Below, piece by piece: positions 54,639-62,475 of a stretch of DNA of 64,000 nt. Position 1 is the stretch's first letter; the number at the start of each line of letters is the position of its first letter. Location of the stretch: the NCBI GenBank assembly GCA_051201605.1, contig CP179201.1, positions 3,100,001 to 3,164,000 on the forward strand, read 5' to 3'. A program made the position numbers and the translations under genes. Under the pieces are notes generated by a model. That model did no database searches. It saw nothing but the letters and a program-made list of their open reading frames with translations, and was not told where the DNA came from. Source of the DNA: CABZJG01 sp902512685 (lineage in GTDB: Bacteria; Pseudomonadota; Alphaproteobacteria; Rhodobacterales; Rhodobacteraceae).

Positions 54639-55165
54639 CCATAGCCCCCACCCTCACCACAAAGCGGCTGATTTTGCGCCATCATAAAATGGCCGATTTT
54701 GAACCGCTTTATGATCTGCTCGGCAGCGACCGGGCGAAATTCATGGATGGCCCGTATTCACGGCGGCAAAGCTGGTACGGGCTGGCGTCCGAAGTTGGCA
54801 GCTGGTCGCTCAAAGGCTTTGGCAGCTGGGGGGTCGAATTGCACGACAGCAAAGACTTCATTGGCCAGATTGGCATCAATCAGCCTGCCCATTTTCCAGA
54901 AACTGAAATCGGCTGGATTTTTCTCGCAAAGGGTGAAGGCAAAGGATACGCTTTCGAAGCCGCACGCAAAGCTCTGGCTTGGGCGCAAGACACCCTCCAA
55001 AACAGCTCGATTGTAAGTTACATAGCAAACGATAATGTTCGATCTATAAGCCTTGCAGAGCGCCTCGGTGCCACCCAAGATCCCAATGCTGCCCGCCCTG
55101 AAGGCGATAGCAAAGACGACACACTGGTCTATCGCCACGCTTTGACAAATAGCCCTGCCGCATGA
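54635..55165 (+). CDS. GNAT acetyltransferase (RimJ/RimL type), copy 1
   Basis: Acetyltransferase of 176 residues. TLTTKRLILRHHKMADFEPL is the typical RimJ/RimL-like start; GWIFLAKGEGKGYAFEAARKAL holds the acetyl-CoA loop. It overlaps ffh by four bases (ATGA). The first of three neighbouring paralogues. The target, an N-terminal amine or small molecule, is unknown. Confidence 0.87.
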   Translation: MTIAPTLTTKRLILRHHKMADFEPLYDLLGSDRAKFMDGPYSRRQSWYGLASEVGSWSLKGFGSWGVELHDSKDFIGQIGINQPAHFPETEIGWIFLAKGEGKGYAFEAARKALAWAQDTLQNSSIVSYIANDNVRSISLAERLGATQDPNAARPEGDSKDDTLVYRHALTNSPAA

Positions 55166-55250
55166 TTTTTTCTTTGTCCAAATACTCCTCTGTGCTTTGG
55201 TCAAAAGACGTGCACCCCGCTGCGGGCCCTGCCGCGAAAGGTCATCGCCT

Positions 55251-55775
55251 ATGCCTTTGACCAACGCCCCCCGTCTGCAAAGCGAACGGCTTATCCTGCG
55301 CGGCCCCGAGGCGCGCGATTTGGAACCGGTGATCGCATTTCTGCAGGATGAAACTCGCGCCAGCGGCTTTGGCCATATCCCCGAGCGCGGCGCGGCATGG
55401 CGCTGGTTTGCGCTCAATGTGGGCCATTGGCACATCCATGGCTACGGCTATTTCACCATAGAAACCAAGGCCGGCGAAATTGCCGGCATCAGCGGCATCT
55501 GGAACCCCGAAACATGGCCCGAGCCGGAAGTGGGCTGGGTGGTCTTTGACGGCTTTGAAGGCCGCGGCATTGCCTATGAAGCCGCCTGCCGCGTCCGCCG
55601 CTGGGCCTATGAAGATCTTGGCTTTGCCACTTTGACAAGCAATATCGTGCCCGGCAACGACCGCTCTGTCACTTTGGCCGAACGCATGGGCGCAGCCTAT
55701 GAGCGCAGTTATCACAATACCAACATGGGTGAGAACATGCTCTACCGCCATCCAGCGCCCGGGGCAGCGTCATGA
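55251..55775 (+). CDS. GNAT acetyltransferase, copy 2
   Basis: Acetyltransferase of 174 residues with RLQSERLILRGPEARDLEP at the start and GWVVFDGFEGRGIAYEAAC as acetyl-CoA loop. The start is ATG 55251 with AAAGG ahead; an earlier in-frame start gives a non-conserved tail. It is like copies 1 and 3 in its layout but clearly diverged. It overlaps copy 3 by four bases. Confidence 0.87.
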   Translation: MPLTNAPRLQSERLILRGPEARDLEPVIAFLQDETRASGFGHIPERGAAWRWFALNVGHWHIHGYGYFTIETKAGEIAGISGIWNPETWPEPEVGWVVFDGFEGRGIAYEAACRVRRWAYEDLGFATLTSNIVPGNDRSVTLAERMGAAYERSYHNTNMGENMLYRHPAPGAAS

Positions 55776-56284
55776 ACGATGTGCCAACCATTGATACGGG
55801 TAGGCTCCTGCTCTGCCCACCTCAAGAGGCCGACCATCAACCTTTGGCTGTATTTCTTGGCGGTGAACGCAGCGAATTCATTGGCGGACCGGAAAGCCTT
55901 TGGACCGCGTGGCGGGACTGTATGGCCAATATTGGCCACTGGCACTTGCACGGCTTTGGCCTTTGGACCATCAAACTAAAATCCAACCAGCAAGCGATTG
56001 GCCGGACCGGTATTTTAAACCCATCCATGTGGCGCGAACCCGAACTTGGCTGGCATCTGTTTGATGGCCATGAAGGTCATGGCTATGCGTATGAAGCAAC
56101 CCTAGCAGCGCGCGCACATGCCTATGATCAGCTTAAGCTGGCGCCATTGGCCAGCTATATTGAGTCCCAAAACACCCGCTCGATCGCCTTGGCTGAACGG
56201 TTGGGGGCAAAATTTGAAGCTGATACCACCTTAATGGGCCAACCTGTACAGCTTTACCGCCACCCGAAACCGGAGGGCGCATGA
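55772..56284 (+). CDS. GNAT acetyltransferase, copy 3
   Basis: Acetyltransferase of 170 residues, with TIDTGRLLLCPPQEADHQPL at the start and GWHLFDGHEGHGYAYEATL as acetyl-CoA loop. The ATGA overlap with copy 2 indicates translation as a unit. WHLHGFGLW is shared with the other copies (GHWHIHGYGYF in copy 2). Confidence 0.87.
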   Translation: MNDVPTIDTGRLLLCPPQEADHQPLAVFLGGERSEFIGGPESLWTAWRDCMANIGHWHLHGFGLWTIKLKSNQQAIGRTGILNPSMWREPELGWHLFDGHEGHGYAYEATLAARAHAYDQLKLAPLASYIESQNTRSIALAERLGAKFEADTTLMGQPVQLYRHPKPEGA

Positions 56285-56372
56285 ATGTCTGATGTGACAA
56301 ACACACCTGCGCAAAACGGCCGCAATACCGACGTGATACCGACAGCTGTTTTTCCCCAAAAGGAGAGCTTTA

Positions 56373-56669
56373 ATGACTGACGCCAGCACCCGCGCCGCAA
56401 CGCTTTTAAAAGAACACCGCGATAGCATTGACCGGCTTGACGCAATCCTTGTCTACACCTTGGGCGAGCGGTTTAAACACACCCGCTCGGTGGGAAAGCT
56501 AAAAGCAGAGCACGATCTGCCGCCGGCCGACCCGACCCGTGAAGCCGTGCAAATTGCACGCCTTGAAGAGCTTGCAACTCAGGCCAATCTGGACCCTGAG
56601 TTTGCCAAGAAATTTCTGAATTTCATCATTCAGGAAGTTATCCAACACCACAAACGACATCAATCCTAG
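56373..56669 (+). CDS. Chorismate mutase, AroQ type
   Basis: All-helical protein of 98 residues. The helix with HRDSIDRLDAILVYTLGERF and later VGKLKAEHDLPPADPTRE carry the Arg, Lys and Glu positions of AroQ-class mutases. It turns chorismate into prephenate for phenylalanine and tyrosine. AAAGGAGAG precedes the ATG. It sits between the GNAT genes and rpsP, a usual place in this group. Confidence 0.9.
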   Translation: MTDASTRAATLLKEHRDSIDRLDAILVYTLGERFKHTRSVGKLKAEHDLPPADPTREAVQIARLEELATQANLDPEFAKKFLNFIIQEVIQHHKRHQS

Positions 56670-56709
56670 GGGCCATGCCCCGACCGCCATTTTAAAGGAG
56701 ACTATACCA

Positions 56710-57348
56710 ATGGCCATGAAAATCCGTCTTGCCCGTGGGGGCAGCAAAAAACGCCCATTTTACCGCATTGTAGCGGCCGACAGCCGCATGCCGCGCGATG
56801 GCCGTTATGTGGAAAAGCTGGGCACTTACAACCCTTTGCTTGCCAAAGACAGCGAAGACCGGGTGAAAATGAACCTTGAGCGCATCCAGTACTGGCTGGG
56901 CGAAGGCGCGCAGGCCACCGACCGTGTGAGCCGGATGTTAGAAGCCGCTGGCGTGCTTGAGAAAAAAGAGCGCAACAACCCGCAAAAAGCTGTTGCTGGC
57001 CAGAAAATGCAAGAGCGCGCTGAAGAAAAAGCCGCCAAGGCTGCCGAAGCGGCTGAAGCAGCAGCAGAGCCCGTAGAAGAAGTGGCCGAAGCGCCCGTAG
57101 AAGCAGAAGCTGAAGCGCCTGCAGAGGCCGCAGCGGAAGCCCCGGTCGAAGCAGAGGCAGAAGCTCCTGCCGAAGCCGAAGCAGAAGCCCCTGCAGAAGC
57201 AGAAGCTGAAGCGCCTGCAGAGGCCGCAGCGGAAGCCCCGGTCGAAGCAGAGGCAGAAGCTCCTGCCGAAGCCGAAGCAGAAGCCCCTGCAGAAGCGGAA
57301 GCAGAAGCGCCTGCCGAAGACGCCGCAGCTGAAGACGCAGAAAAATAA
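56710..57348 (+). CDS. rpsP: 30S ribosomal protein S16 with long Ala/Glu-rich tail
   Basis: The first 80 residues or so are an ordinary S16 (MKIRLARGGSKKRPFYRIV at the start). The total is 212 residues because of an acidic C-terminal tail rich in Ala, Glu and Pro from about residue 115. The tail contains a perfect tandem DNA repeat (57100-57291). Such tails occur in S16 of several Rhodobacteraceae, but vary in length. AGGAG precedes the ATG. It starts the rpsP-rimM-trmD-rplS cluster. Confidence 0.96.
   Translation: MAMKIRLARGGSKKRPFYRIVAADSRMPRDGRYVEKLGTYNPLLAKDSEDRVKMNLERIQYWLGEGAQATDRVSRMLEAAGVLEKKERNNPQKAVAGQKMQERAEEKAAKAAEAAEAAAEPVEEVAEAPVEAEAEAPAEAAAEAPVEAEAEAPAEAEAEAPAEAEAEAPAEAAAEAPVEAEAEAPAEAEAEAPAEAEAEAPAEDAAAEDAEK
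57100..57291 (+). repeat. Tandem repeat, two copies of 96 bases, in rpsP
   Basis: Copy one spans 57100-57195 and copy two 57196-57291; I see no difference between them. Each encodes 32 residues of Ala, Glu and Pro, with the block PAEAEAEAPAE. Shorter, degenerate units continue on both sides. The exactness suggests a recent duplication. Confidence 0.85.
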
Positions 57349-57413
57349 AGGGGTTTGGGCTCGGAATGGGCAGTTTTGCACCAGTTTTCCAGTCTAAATT
57401 CACCGTGCTGAAC

Positions 57414-57442
57414 CCACAGCGGCGCGCCAAGCGCCGCTGTGG
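57414..57442 (+). terminator. Strong stem-loop after rpsP
   Basis: CCACAGCGGCGC (57414-57425) pairs with GCGCCGCTGTGG (57431-57442), a 12-base stem with a GCCAA loop. There is no T-run behind it. It may reduce read-through or protect rpsP mRNA, which would let S16 be made in excess of RimM and TrmD. Confidence 0.55.
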
Positions 57443-57487
57443 CATGCCACAAACAGACAGACCAAAACTCCGTTACGGAGCATTTTG

Positions 57488-57625
57488 ATGCTGTTCCGCC
57501 CCATAAGATTGTTGATTTTTCTTGGCATCGCCTTTGTTGCCGGGATTATATATGAACGACAATCACTGGCCGAACGCTGCGAGGATGCAGGCGGACGTTA
57601 TGTCAACGAGATGTGCGAAAGGTAA
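57488..57625 (+). CDS. Small membrane protein of 45 residues between rpsP and rimM
   Basis: ATG 57488 has ACGGAG ahead, and the TAA at 57623-57625 lies three bases before rimM. The product has one N-terminal membrane helix (about 6-22, LLIFLGIAFVAGIIY) and a short tail with two cysteines (ERCEDAGGRYVNEMCER). The tail may form a disulfide or bind a ligand on the periplasmic side. I do not know a characterised family. Its placement inside a ribosome maturation cluster is notable. Confidence 0.65.
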   Translation: MLFRPIRLLIFLGIAFVAGIIYERQSLAERCEDAGGRYVNEMCER

Positions 57626-57628
57626 CCG

Positions 57629-58147
57629 ATGAAGGCTGACTTGATCTGTGTGGGCGCGATCGGCGGGGCCTATGGAGTCCAAGGCGAAGTGCGCCTGAAA
57701 AGCTATACATCTGAGCCTATGGCGATTGCAGACTATGCCCCCCTTTATACCGAAGATTGCGGGCGAACGTTTGATCTGGTCCTGACCGGCAGGGTCAAAA
57801 ACGGGCTGAGCGCCCGTATGTCGGGGATCATTTCAAAAGAAGATGCCGATGCACTGAAAGGCACGGAATTATTTGTTCCGCGCGATCGTTTGCCAAGCCT
57901 GCCGGACGACGAATTTTATCATGCCGATCTTGTAGGGATGACGGTCTATGACACTGGCGGAGCCATGCTGGGAAAAGTGCGCACAGTGCAAAACCACGGC
58001 GCTTCGGATTTATTGGAAATTGGCGGCCCAGACCTAAAAACCACAGTCCTGCTGCCCTTTACCCGCAGCGTGGTGCCCACCGTTGATCTTGCGGCGGGAA
58101 AAATTATCGCCGACCCACCCGAGGGTCTGCTGCCGGATGCGCCATGA
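57629..58147 (+). CDS. rimM: Ribosome maturation factor RimM
   Basis: 16S processing factor of 172 residues that acts on the 30S head, together with S19. The N-terminal VGAIGGAYGVQGEVRLKSYT and the second-domain motif LPDDEFYHADLVGMTVYD are diagnostic. It overlaps trmD by four bases. Confidence 0.95.
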   Translation: MKADLICVGAIGGAYGVQGEVRLKSYTSEPMAIADYAPLYTEDCGRTFDLVLTGRVKNGLSARMSGIISKEDADALKGTELFVPRDRLPSLPDDEFYHADLVGMTVYDTGGAMLGKVRTVQNHGASDLLEIGGPDLKTTVLLPFTRSVVPTVDLAAGKIIADPPEGLLPDAP

Positions 58148-58944
58148 CCGGTCCAACAAAATCCCATGGCCGCAAATCCATATCGACCAGTTTAAAGCCC
58201 CAAGAGCTAATGCGCGCAAATCCAAAGCTTGCAGGGGTCTGGACTGCGCAGGTAATCACGCTTTTCCCGCAGTGTTTTCCCGGAATACTGGGCGAAAGCC
58301 TGACCGGAAAAGCCTTAAAAGACGGCAAATGGGCGCTTGAAACAACCGATCTGCGCCGCTTTGGTGAGGGCAGGCATAAAAATGTCGACGACACGCCCGC
58401 GGGCGGCGGCGCCGGCATGGTGCTGCGCGCCGATGTGCTGGGCGCCGCCATTGATGAAACCCGCCGCACCGCGCCCAAAGACCGGCCGATGGTCTATCTG
58501 TCCCCACGCGGGGCACGCTTTGATCAGGCCATGGCGCGCAACTGGGCTGGGGCAAATGGCATCACACTGCTGTGCGGCCGCTTTGAAGGCGTCGATCAAC
58601 GAGTGCTGGACCATTACCAGATTGCCGAGGTCTCGCTTGGCGATTTTGTCATGACAGGGGGGGAAATAGCCGCTCAGGCCATGCTGGATGCCACGGTCCG
58701 GCTGTTGCCGGATGTTTTGGGCAATGCCGCATCGGTCGAGGACGAAAGCCATTCGAACGGGTTGCTTGAGCATCCCCAATATACCCGCCCCGCAACGTGG
58801 AACGGGCTGAGCATCCCCGAGGTTCTGCAATCTGGCCATCACGGCAATATCGAAAAATGGCGGCGCGAAATGGCGAAGCAGCTGACCCAATCCCGCCGGC
58901 CTGATCTTTATGAGAAACGGTCCAAAAAGGAAAAAGACTCGTAA
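58144..58944 (+). CDS. trmD: tRNA (guanine37-N1)-methyltransferase TrmD
   Basis: SPOUT methyltransferase of 266 residues that methylates G37 in tRNAs. DTPAGGGAGMVLRADVL, then YLSPRGARFDQ and GRFEGVDQRVLDHY form the trefoil knot site for SAM; the Asp in SLGDFVMTGGE follows. The first 30 residues (basic, Ser-rich) are an extension relative to E. coli TrmD; an internal start is possible, but the ATGA overlap with rimM favours 58144. Confidence 0.95.
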   Translation: MTGPTKSHGRKSISTSLKPQELMRANPKLAGVWTAQVITLFPQCFPGILGESLTGKALKDGKWALETTDLRRFGEGRHKNVDDTPAGGGAGMVLRADVLGAAIDETRRTAPKDRPMVYLSPRGARFDQAMARNWAGANGITLLCGRFEGVDQRVLDHYQIAEVSLGDFVMTGGEIAAQAMLDATVRLLPDVLGNAASVEDESHSNGLLEHPQYTRPATWNGLSIPEVLQSGHHGNIEKWRREMAKQLTQSRRPDLYEKRSKKEKDS

Positions 58945-59220
58945 TCGGGCTAAAAAAGCCGGCAATTAAGCAGTTTAGCCATTAAAACCTGCGAAAACCG
59001 CTTGATATATTAGCGCAGGCACTGATATAGGGCGCTCAGATTGGCGAGTTGAGGATTTTCTTTGATCCCCCCGTATGGCCGCCAATTGATCGCCGTATGG
59101 CAATAGCAATGACGACCGAACCCTCTGGCGGGCTTATCATTAGGTAGGGACCCGATAAAAGACCAAGAGCTCTGGGGCGCGCAAAACTTTGCGGAACAAC
59201 CGCAAGCAAAGGAGATAGCG
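58945..59220 (+). other. Leader region of rplS
   Basis: 276 bases between trmD and rplS with no convincing gene. A short frame on the minus strand overlapping rplS has no ribosome site. A small hairpin (GGCT with AGCC) follows trmD at about 58949-58962. A leader or promoter for the rplS-rpmE pair is expected here but no specific element was recognised. Confidence 0.45.
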
Positions 59221-59607
59221 ATGGATTTAATCGCACAGCTCGAGGCGGAGCAAATCGCCTCACTTGGGAAAGACATTCCCGATTTCAAAGCCGGAGACAC
59301 AGTGCGCGTCGGTTACAAAGTGACCGAAGGCACCCGTTCGCGGATCCAGAACTACGAAGGCGTTTGCATTGCACGTAACAACGGCAAAGGTATTGCCGGA
59401 TCGTTCACCGTGCGCAAAATCTCGTTCGGGGAAGGCGTCGAACGTGTTTTCCCGCTGTATTCGACCAACATCGAAAGCATCACCGTGGTTCGCCGCGGCC
59501 GCGTGCGCCGCGCGAAACTTTACTATTTGCGCACCCGTCGCGGAAAATCTGCACGGATCGCAGAGCAGGCCAATTACCGGGCACCCAAAGCCGGTGCGGA
59601 AAGCTAA
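59221..59607 (+). CDS. rplS: 50S ribosomal protein L19
   Basis: L19 of 128 residues, with FKAGDTVRVGYKVTEGTRSR, then the signature RVFPLYSTNIESI and RRGRVRRAKLYYLR. AAGGAGA is seven bases ahead of the ATG. The tail is slightly longer than in E. coli. It forms a pair with rpmE. Confidence 0.97.
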   Translation: MDLIAQLEAEQIASLGKDIPDFKAGDTVRVGYKVTEGTRSRIQNYEGVCIARNNGKGIAGSFTVRKISFGEGVERVFPLYSTNIESITVVRRGRVRRAKLYYLRTRRGKSARIAEQANYRAPKAGAES

Positions 59608-59618
59608 GGAGCGGCGAG

Positions 59619-59840
59619 ATGAAAAAAGAGATACACCCAGACTACCACTTCATCGACGTCAAAATGACCGATGGAACCATTGTCAAAATGCGCTCAACCT
59701 GGGGCAAAGATGGCGACACGCTGTCGCTTGATATTGACCCTTCTGCGCACCCGGCTTGGACCGGTGGCGGCACCCGGCTGTTGGACGCGGATGGCCGGGT
59801 TTCCAAATTTAAGAAAAAATACGAAGGCTTGGGCTTCTAA
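59619..59840 (+). CDS. rpmE: 50S ribosomal protein L31
   Basis: L31 of 73 residues, starting MKKEIHPDYHFIDVKMTDG, with HPAWTGG in the middle. It has no cysteine, so it is the non-zinc form common in alphaproteobacteria. AAGGAG precedes the ATG. It lies 11 bases after rplS. Confidence 0.96.
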   Translation: MKKEIHPDYHFIDVKMTDGTIVKMRSTWGKDGDTLSLDIDPSAHPAWTGGGTRLLDADGRVSKFKKKYEGLGF

Positions 59841-59868
59841 AGCACATATCTTTCGCAATATGCCTATC

Positions 59869-59895
59869 AACGCCGCAGATCACCTCTGCGGCGTT
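59869..59895 (+). terminator. Intrinsic terminator after rpmE
   Basis: AACGCCGCAGA (59869-59879) pairs with TCTGCGGCGTT (59885-59895), loop TCACC. The T-run is short, but the 11-base stem, 28 bases after the rpmE stop, makes it a likely end of the rplS-rpmE unit. Confidence 0.75.
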
Positions 59896-60020
59896 TGTGG
59901 TTTGGCGGCCAAGAATGCTGCTTGCAGACCAGCGGCTTGCTGGCGAATGCCAACCTGTTAGGCTTTACCCCCGTCTCCAGTTCTTTTAGCATGGGGCTAT
60001 CAAAACAAAAGGACCATAGA

Positions 60021-60266
60021 ATGGCGCAACGACTGCACGTGGTGTTTGGTGGCGAGTTGATTGACCCAACCGAAACCGTTTTTAAAAATGTGAATGATCT
60101 GCATATTGTTGGCATTTTCCCTGATTACCAAACCGCATATGCAGCCTGGAAAGCCGAAGCACAGCGCACCGTAGACAATGCGCATATGCGCTATTTTATC
60201 GCCCATCTGCATCGTTTGCGTGACGAAGAAATCGCCACGTCGAAAACCGAGGAACTGGAGGGGTGA
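60021..60266 (+). CDS. DUF4170 family protein
   Basis: Protein of 81 residues beginning MAQRLHVVFGGELIDPTE, with NDLHIVGIFPDY and AHMRYFIAHLHRL. This matches PF13773, small proteins encoded next to Kdo transferase and lpxK in alphaproteobacteria. The start is ATG 60021 behind AAAGGA; a longer frame to 59895 crosses the terminator. The function is not known; the context implies the lipid A-Kdo step. Confidence 0.82.
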   Translation: MAQRLHVVFGGELIDPTETVFKNVNDLHIVGIFPDYQTAYAAWKAEAQRTVDNAHMRYFIAHLHRLRDEEIATSKTEELEG

Positions 60267-60301
60267 CACAAGAAATCAACCCATCAGAATTATGGTAGAC
60301 A

Positions 60302-61468
60302 ATGGTTGCGGCTAAACCAGAGAACGCCCTCGACTTTAGCGCGGTGCCTTTGGTGTGGGTTCATGCAGCGGAGTGTGCGAATTTTGCAGGCATTGAGTAT
60401 TTATGCCTGCGCATGCTGCAGGCGCACCCAGATCTTTATATTGTTGTGACCGGACCGGGCGACCGGGGGCACACCCTTGCAGGACAAGAGCGGATATTTA
60501 CGCATCAAATGCCCTTTGACAGCCATGCTATTGATCGGTTTTTAAAAAAATTCGCGCCAAACTATCTTTTGTGGGCCGGTGGCGATTTGCACCCGCCCTT
60601 ACTTAAAATGGCGGCTGCTCAGGGCATTGAAATGCTCTTGATCGATGCGGCAAGCGAAGGCTTTAGCGCGCGAAGGTTCCGGTTTTTACCAAATGTGAAA
60701 GCCCGCGCGCTACGTTGGTTTTCTGACTTTTACGCAGTGGACACCCAAGCCGCCCAACATCTTGCGAAACTTGGTATTTCTGCCTCCCGCATCCAGTTGA
60801 AAGGCGCTCTGCAACAAAGTGTCCTGCCCCCAAGTTTGGCTGAAGATATGCCTGAAAATACGCTCTACGCGCAATTGGCAACGCGGCCAGTTTGGTTGGC
60901 TGCCGGGGTATCGGCGGGGGAAATTGAAACGGTCTTATCCGCCCAGCGCTTGGTGATGCGACACGCCCATCGGACCTTGTTGATTTTGGCGCCGCAGCAG
61001 CATGAAGATTGCGCTGAGGCGCTGCGCCTTTGTCATGACAACAGTTTGAATGCGCTGCTTACCTCAAATTCCGAAGGCCCCGATGGTAACGCCCATGTCC
61101 TCATCCCAGAGGGAACCGATCCATTGGATTTGTGGTATCATCTTGCCTCGGTTTGCTTTTTAGGTCAGTCGCTGATGCCCCAAGGCCCCACGCTTGACCC
61201 CTATCCAGCAGCCACACGTGGCTGTGCTATTTTATATGGTCCCTCGGCTTCACAGTATTCAGATCGTTATCTTAGACTGGCCGAGGCCGGCGCTGCGCGG
61301 CAAGTCCGTGATAGCGACACGCTGGCCGCTGCCGTGGGTCAGATTTCAGCCCCCGATGTGGCGGCGCAAATGGCCTTTGCCGCTTGGCAGGTGACCTCAG
61401 ATGGGGCAGAGTTAACCGATGCTGTGATTGACCGGGTGCTCAGCCATCTGGACGAGATTGGAGTGTAA
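60302..61468 (+). CDS. waaA: Kdo transferase-like protein (WaaA-related)
   Basis: Glycosyltransferase of 388 residues of the GT-B fold. The opening VPLVWVHAAECAN resembles the IWIHAAS start of the Kdo transferase N-domain; PNYLLWAGGDLHPPL matches its donor/acceptor region; and the C-domain shows CFLGQSLMPQGPTLDPYPAATRG, like the LIGGSL-G-HNPLEPA motif. It lacks the N-terminal membrane helix and is diverged. Location between DUF4170 and lpxK supports a role in adding Kdo to lipid A. Sureness is moderate. Confidence 0.72.
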   Translation: MVAAKPENALDFSAVPLVWVHAAECANFAGIEYLCLRMLQAHPDLYIVVTGPGDRGHTLAGQERIFTHQMPFDSHAIDRFLKKFAPNYLLWAGGDLHPPLLKMAAAQGIEMLLIDAASEGFSARRFRFLPNVKARALRWFSDFYAVDTQAAQHLAKLGISASRIQLKGALQQSVLPPSLAEDMPENTLYAQLATRPVWLAAGVSAGEIETVLSAQRLVMRHAHRTLLILAPQQHEDCAEALRLCHDNSLNALLTSNSEGPDGNAHVLIPEGTDPLDLWYHLASVCFLGQSLMPQGPTLDPYPAATRGCAILYGPSASQYSDRYLRLAEAGAARQVRDSDTLAAAVGQISAPDVAAQMAFAAWQVTSDGAELTDAVIDRVLSHLDEIGV

Positions 61469-61470
61469 AG

Positions 61471-62475
61471 ATGCAAGCGCCACGGTTCTGGTTTACCCCG
61501 CCTGACGAGCTGCATATTGCGGCACGGCTTTTGTCTCCAATTGGTCAGCTTTACGCTTATGCGACCGCGCAGCGAACAGCGCAGCACGCAACGGTCACCG
61601 CGCAGGCTCCCGTGATTTGCGTTGGAAACCTAAATGCTGGCGGCACAGGCAAAACACCAACCGTGATTGCGCTTGTGCAGCTGCTGCTGGCTTTGGGCAA
61701 ACGGCCCCATGTTATCACCAAGGGCTATGGCGGCAATGTACAGGGCCCGTTGGAGGTTAATCCAAGGTACCACAGCGCGGATCAAACCGGTGACGAGCCG
61801 CTTTTGCTGGCGGCTTTTGCAACCACATGGGTGGCCAAGGACAGGATCAAAGCGCTGAAGGCGGCCGAAAAAGCTGGCGCTGATGTGATTATCATGGATG
61901 ACGGTTTTCAAGATCCGACCATCCGAAAAGATCTGTCTTTGGTCATTGTGGATGCTGAGCGCGGTTTTGGAAATGCGAAGTGCATTCCTGCGGGCCCCCT
62001 GCGCGAACCTGTTGGCACTGGTCTGGCGCGGGCGGACGCCATTGTGTCCATCGGGCCGCAAAAAGCGCAACACGCTTTTAAAAAGCAATGGGGCGGCGCC
62101 CTTGACCTGCCGCATTTTGATGCCGAGTTGAAGCCATTGAGCATGGGCATGGATTGGTCAACCGGCCGCTATCTGGCGTTTGCCGGTATTGGCCATCCGG
62201 AAAAATTCTTTGCAACGCTGCGCGGGCTTGGCGCACAGCTTGTGCATTGCGAAGCTCTGGGCGATCATCAAAGCCTGCCCTCGACCCTTTTGGGCAGATT
62301 GCAAGCACAGGCGCAGGCGCAGCAGGCGCAGCTTGTGACCACAGAAAAAGATGCCGCGCGTCTGCCCGATGACTTTCAAGGCGATGTAATTACGCTTCCC
62401 GTGCGCCTAGAGGTGCAAGATACCGATCAATTCACCACAATGGTCAAAAAGGCGATCTCAGCCGATATATTATAG
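61471..62475 (+). CDS. lpxK: Tetraacyldisaccharide 4'-kinase LpxK
   Basis: Lipid A kinase of 334 residues that phosphorylates the 4' position of the disaccharide precursor at the inner membrane. It has the P-loop NLNAGGTGKT (53-62), preceded by the membrane-contact helix, the DDGFQD motif near 147, and GPLREP. It follows waaA-like by two bases. Its end overlaps the convergent CoA-transferase gene by six bases. Confidence 0.95.
   Translation: MQAPRFWFTPPDELHIAARLLSPIGQLYAYATAQRTAQHATVTAQAPVICVGNLNAGGTGKTPTVIALVQLLLALGKRPHVITKGYGGNVQGPLEVNPRYHSADQTGDEPLLLAAFATTWVAKDRIKALKAAEKAGADVIIMDDGFQDPTIRKDLSLVIVDAERGFGNAKCIPAGPLREPVGTGLARADAIVSIGPQKAQHAFKKQWGGALDLPHFDAELKPLSMGMDWSTGRYLAFAGIGHPEKFFATLRGLGAQLVHCEALGDHQSLPSTLLGRLQAQAQAQQAQLVTTEKDAARLPDDFQGDVITLPVRLEVQDTDQFTTMVKKAISADIL

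Noticed and set aside
56286..56384. Short + strand frame (MSDVTNTPAQ...) ending inside the chorismate mutase start
   Set aside because: It overlaps the mutase ribosome site and start, is only 32 codons long and lacks a ribosome site of its own.
56702..57452. Long minus-strand open frames across rpsP, rich in Leu/Arg or Ala/Ser
   Set aside because: They are antisense reflections of the Ala/Glu-rich repeat, which leaves few stop codons in other frames.
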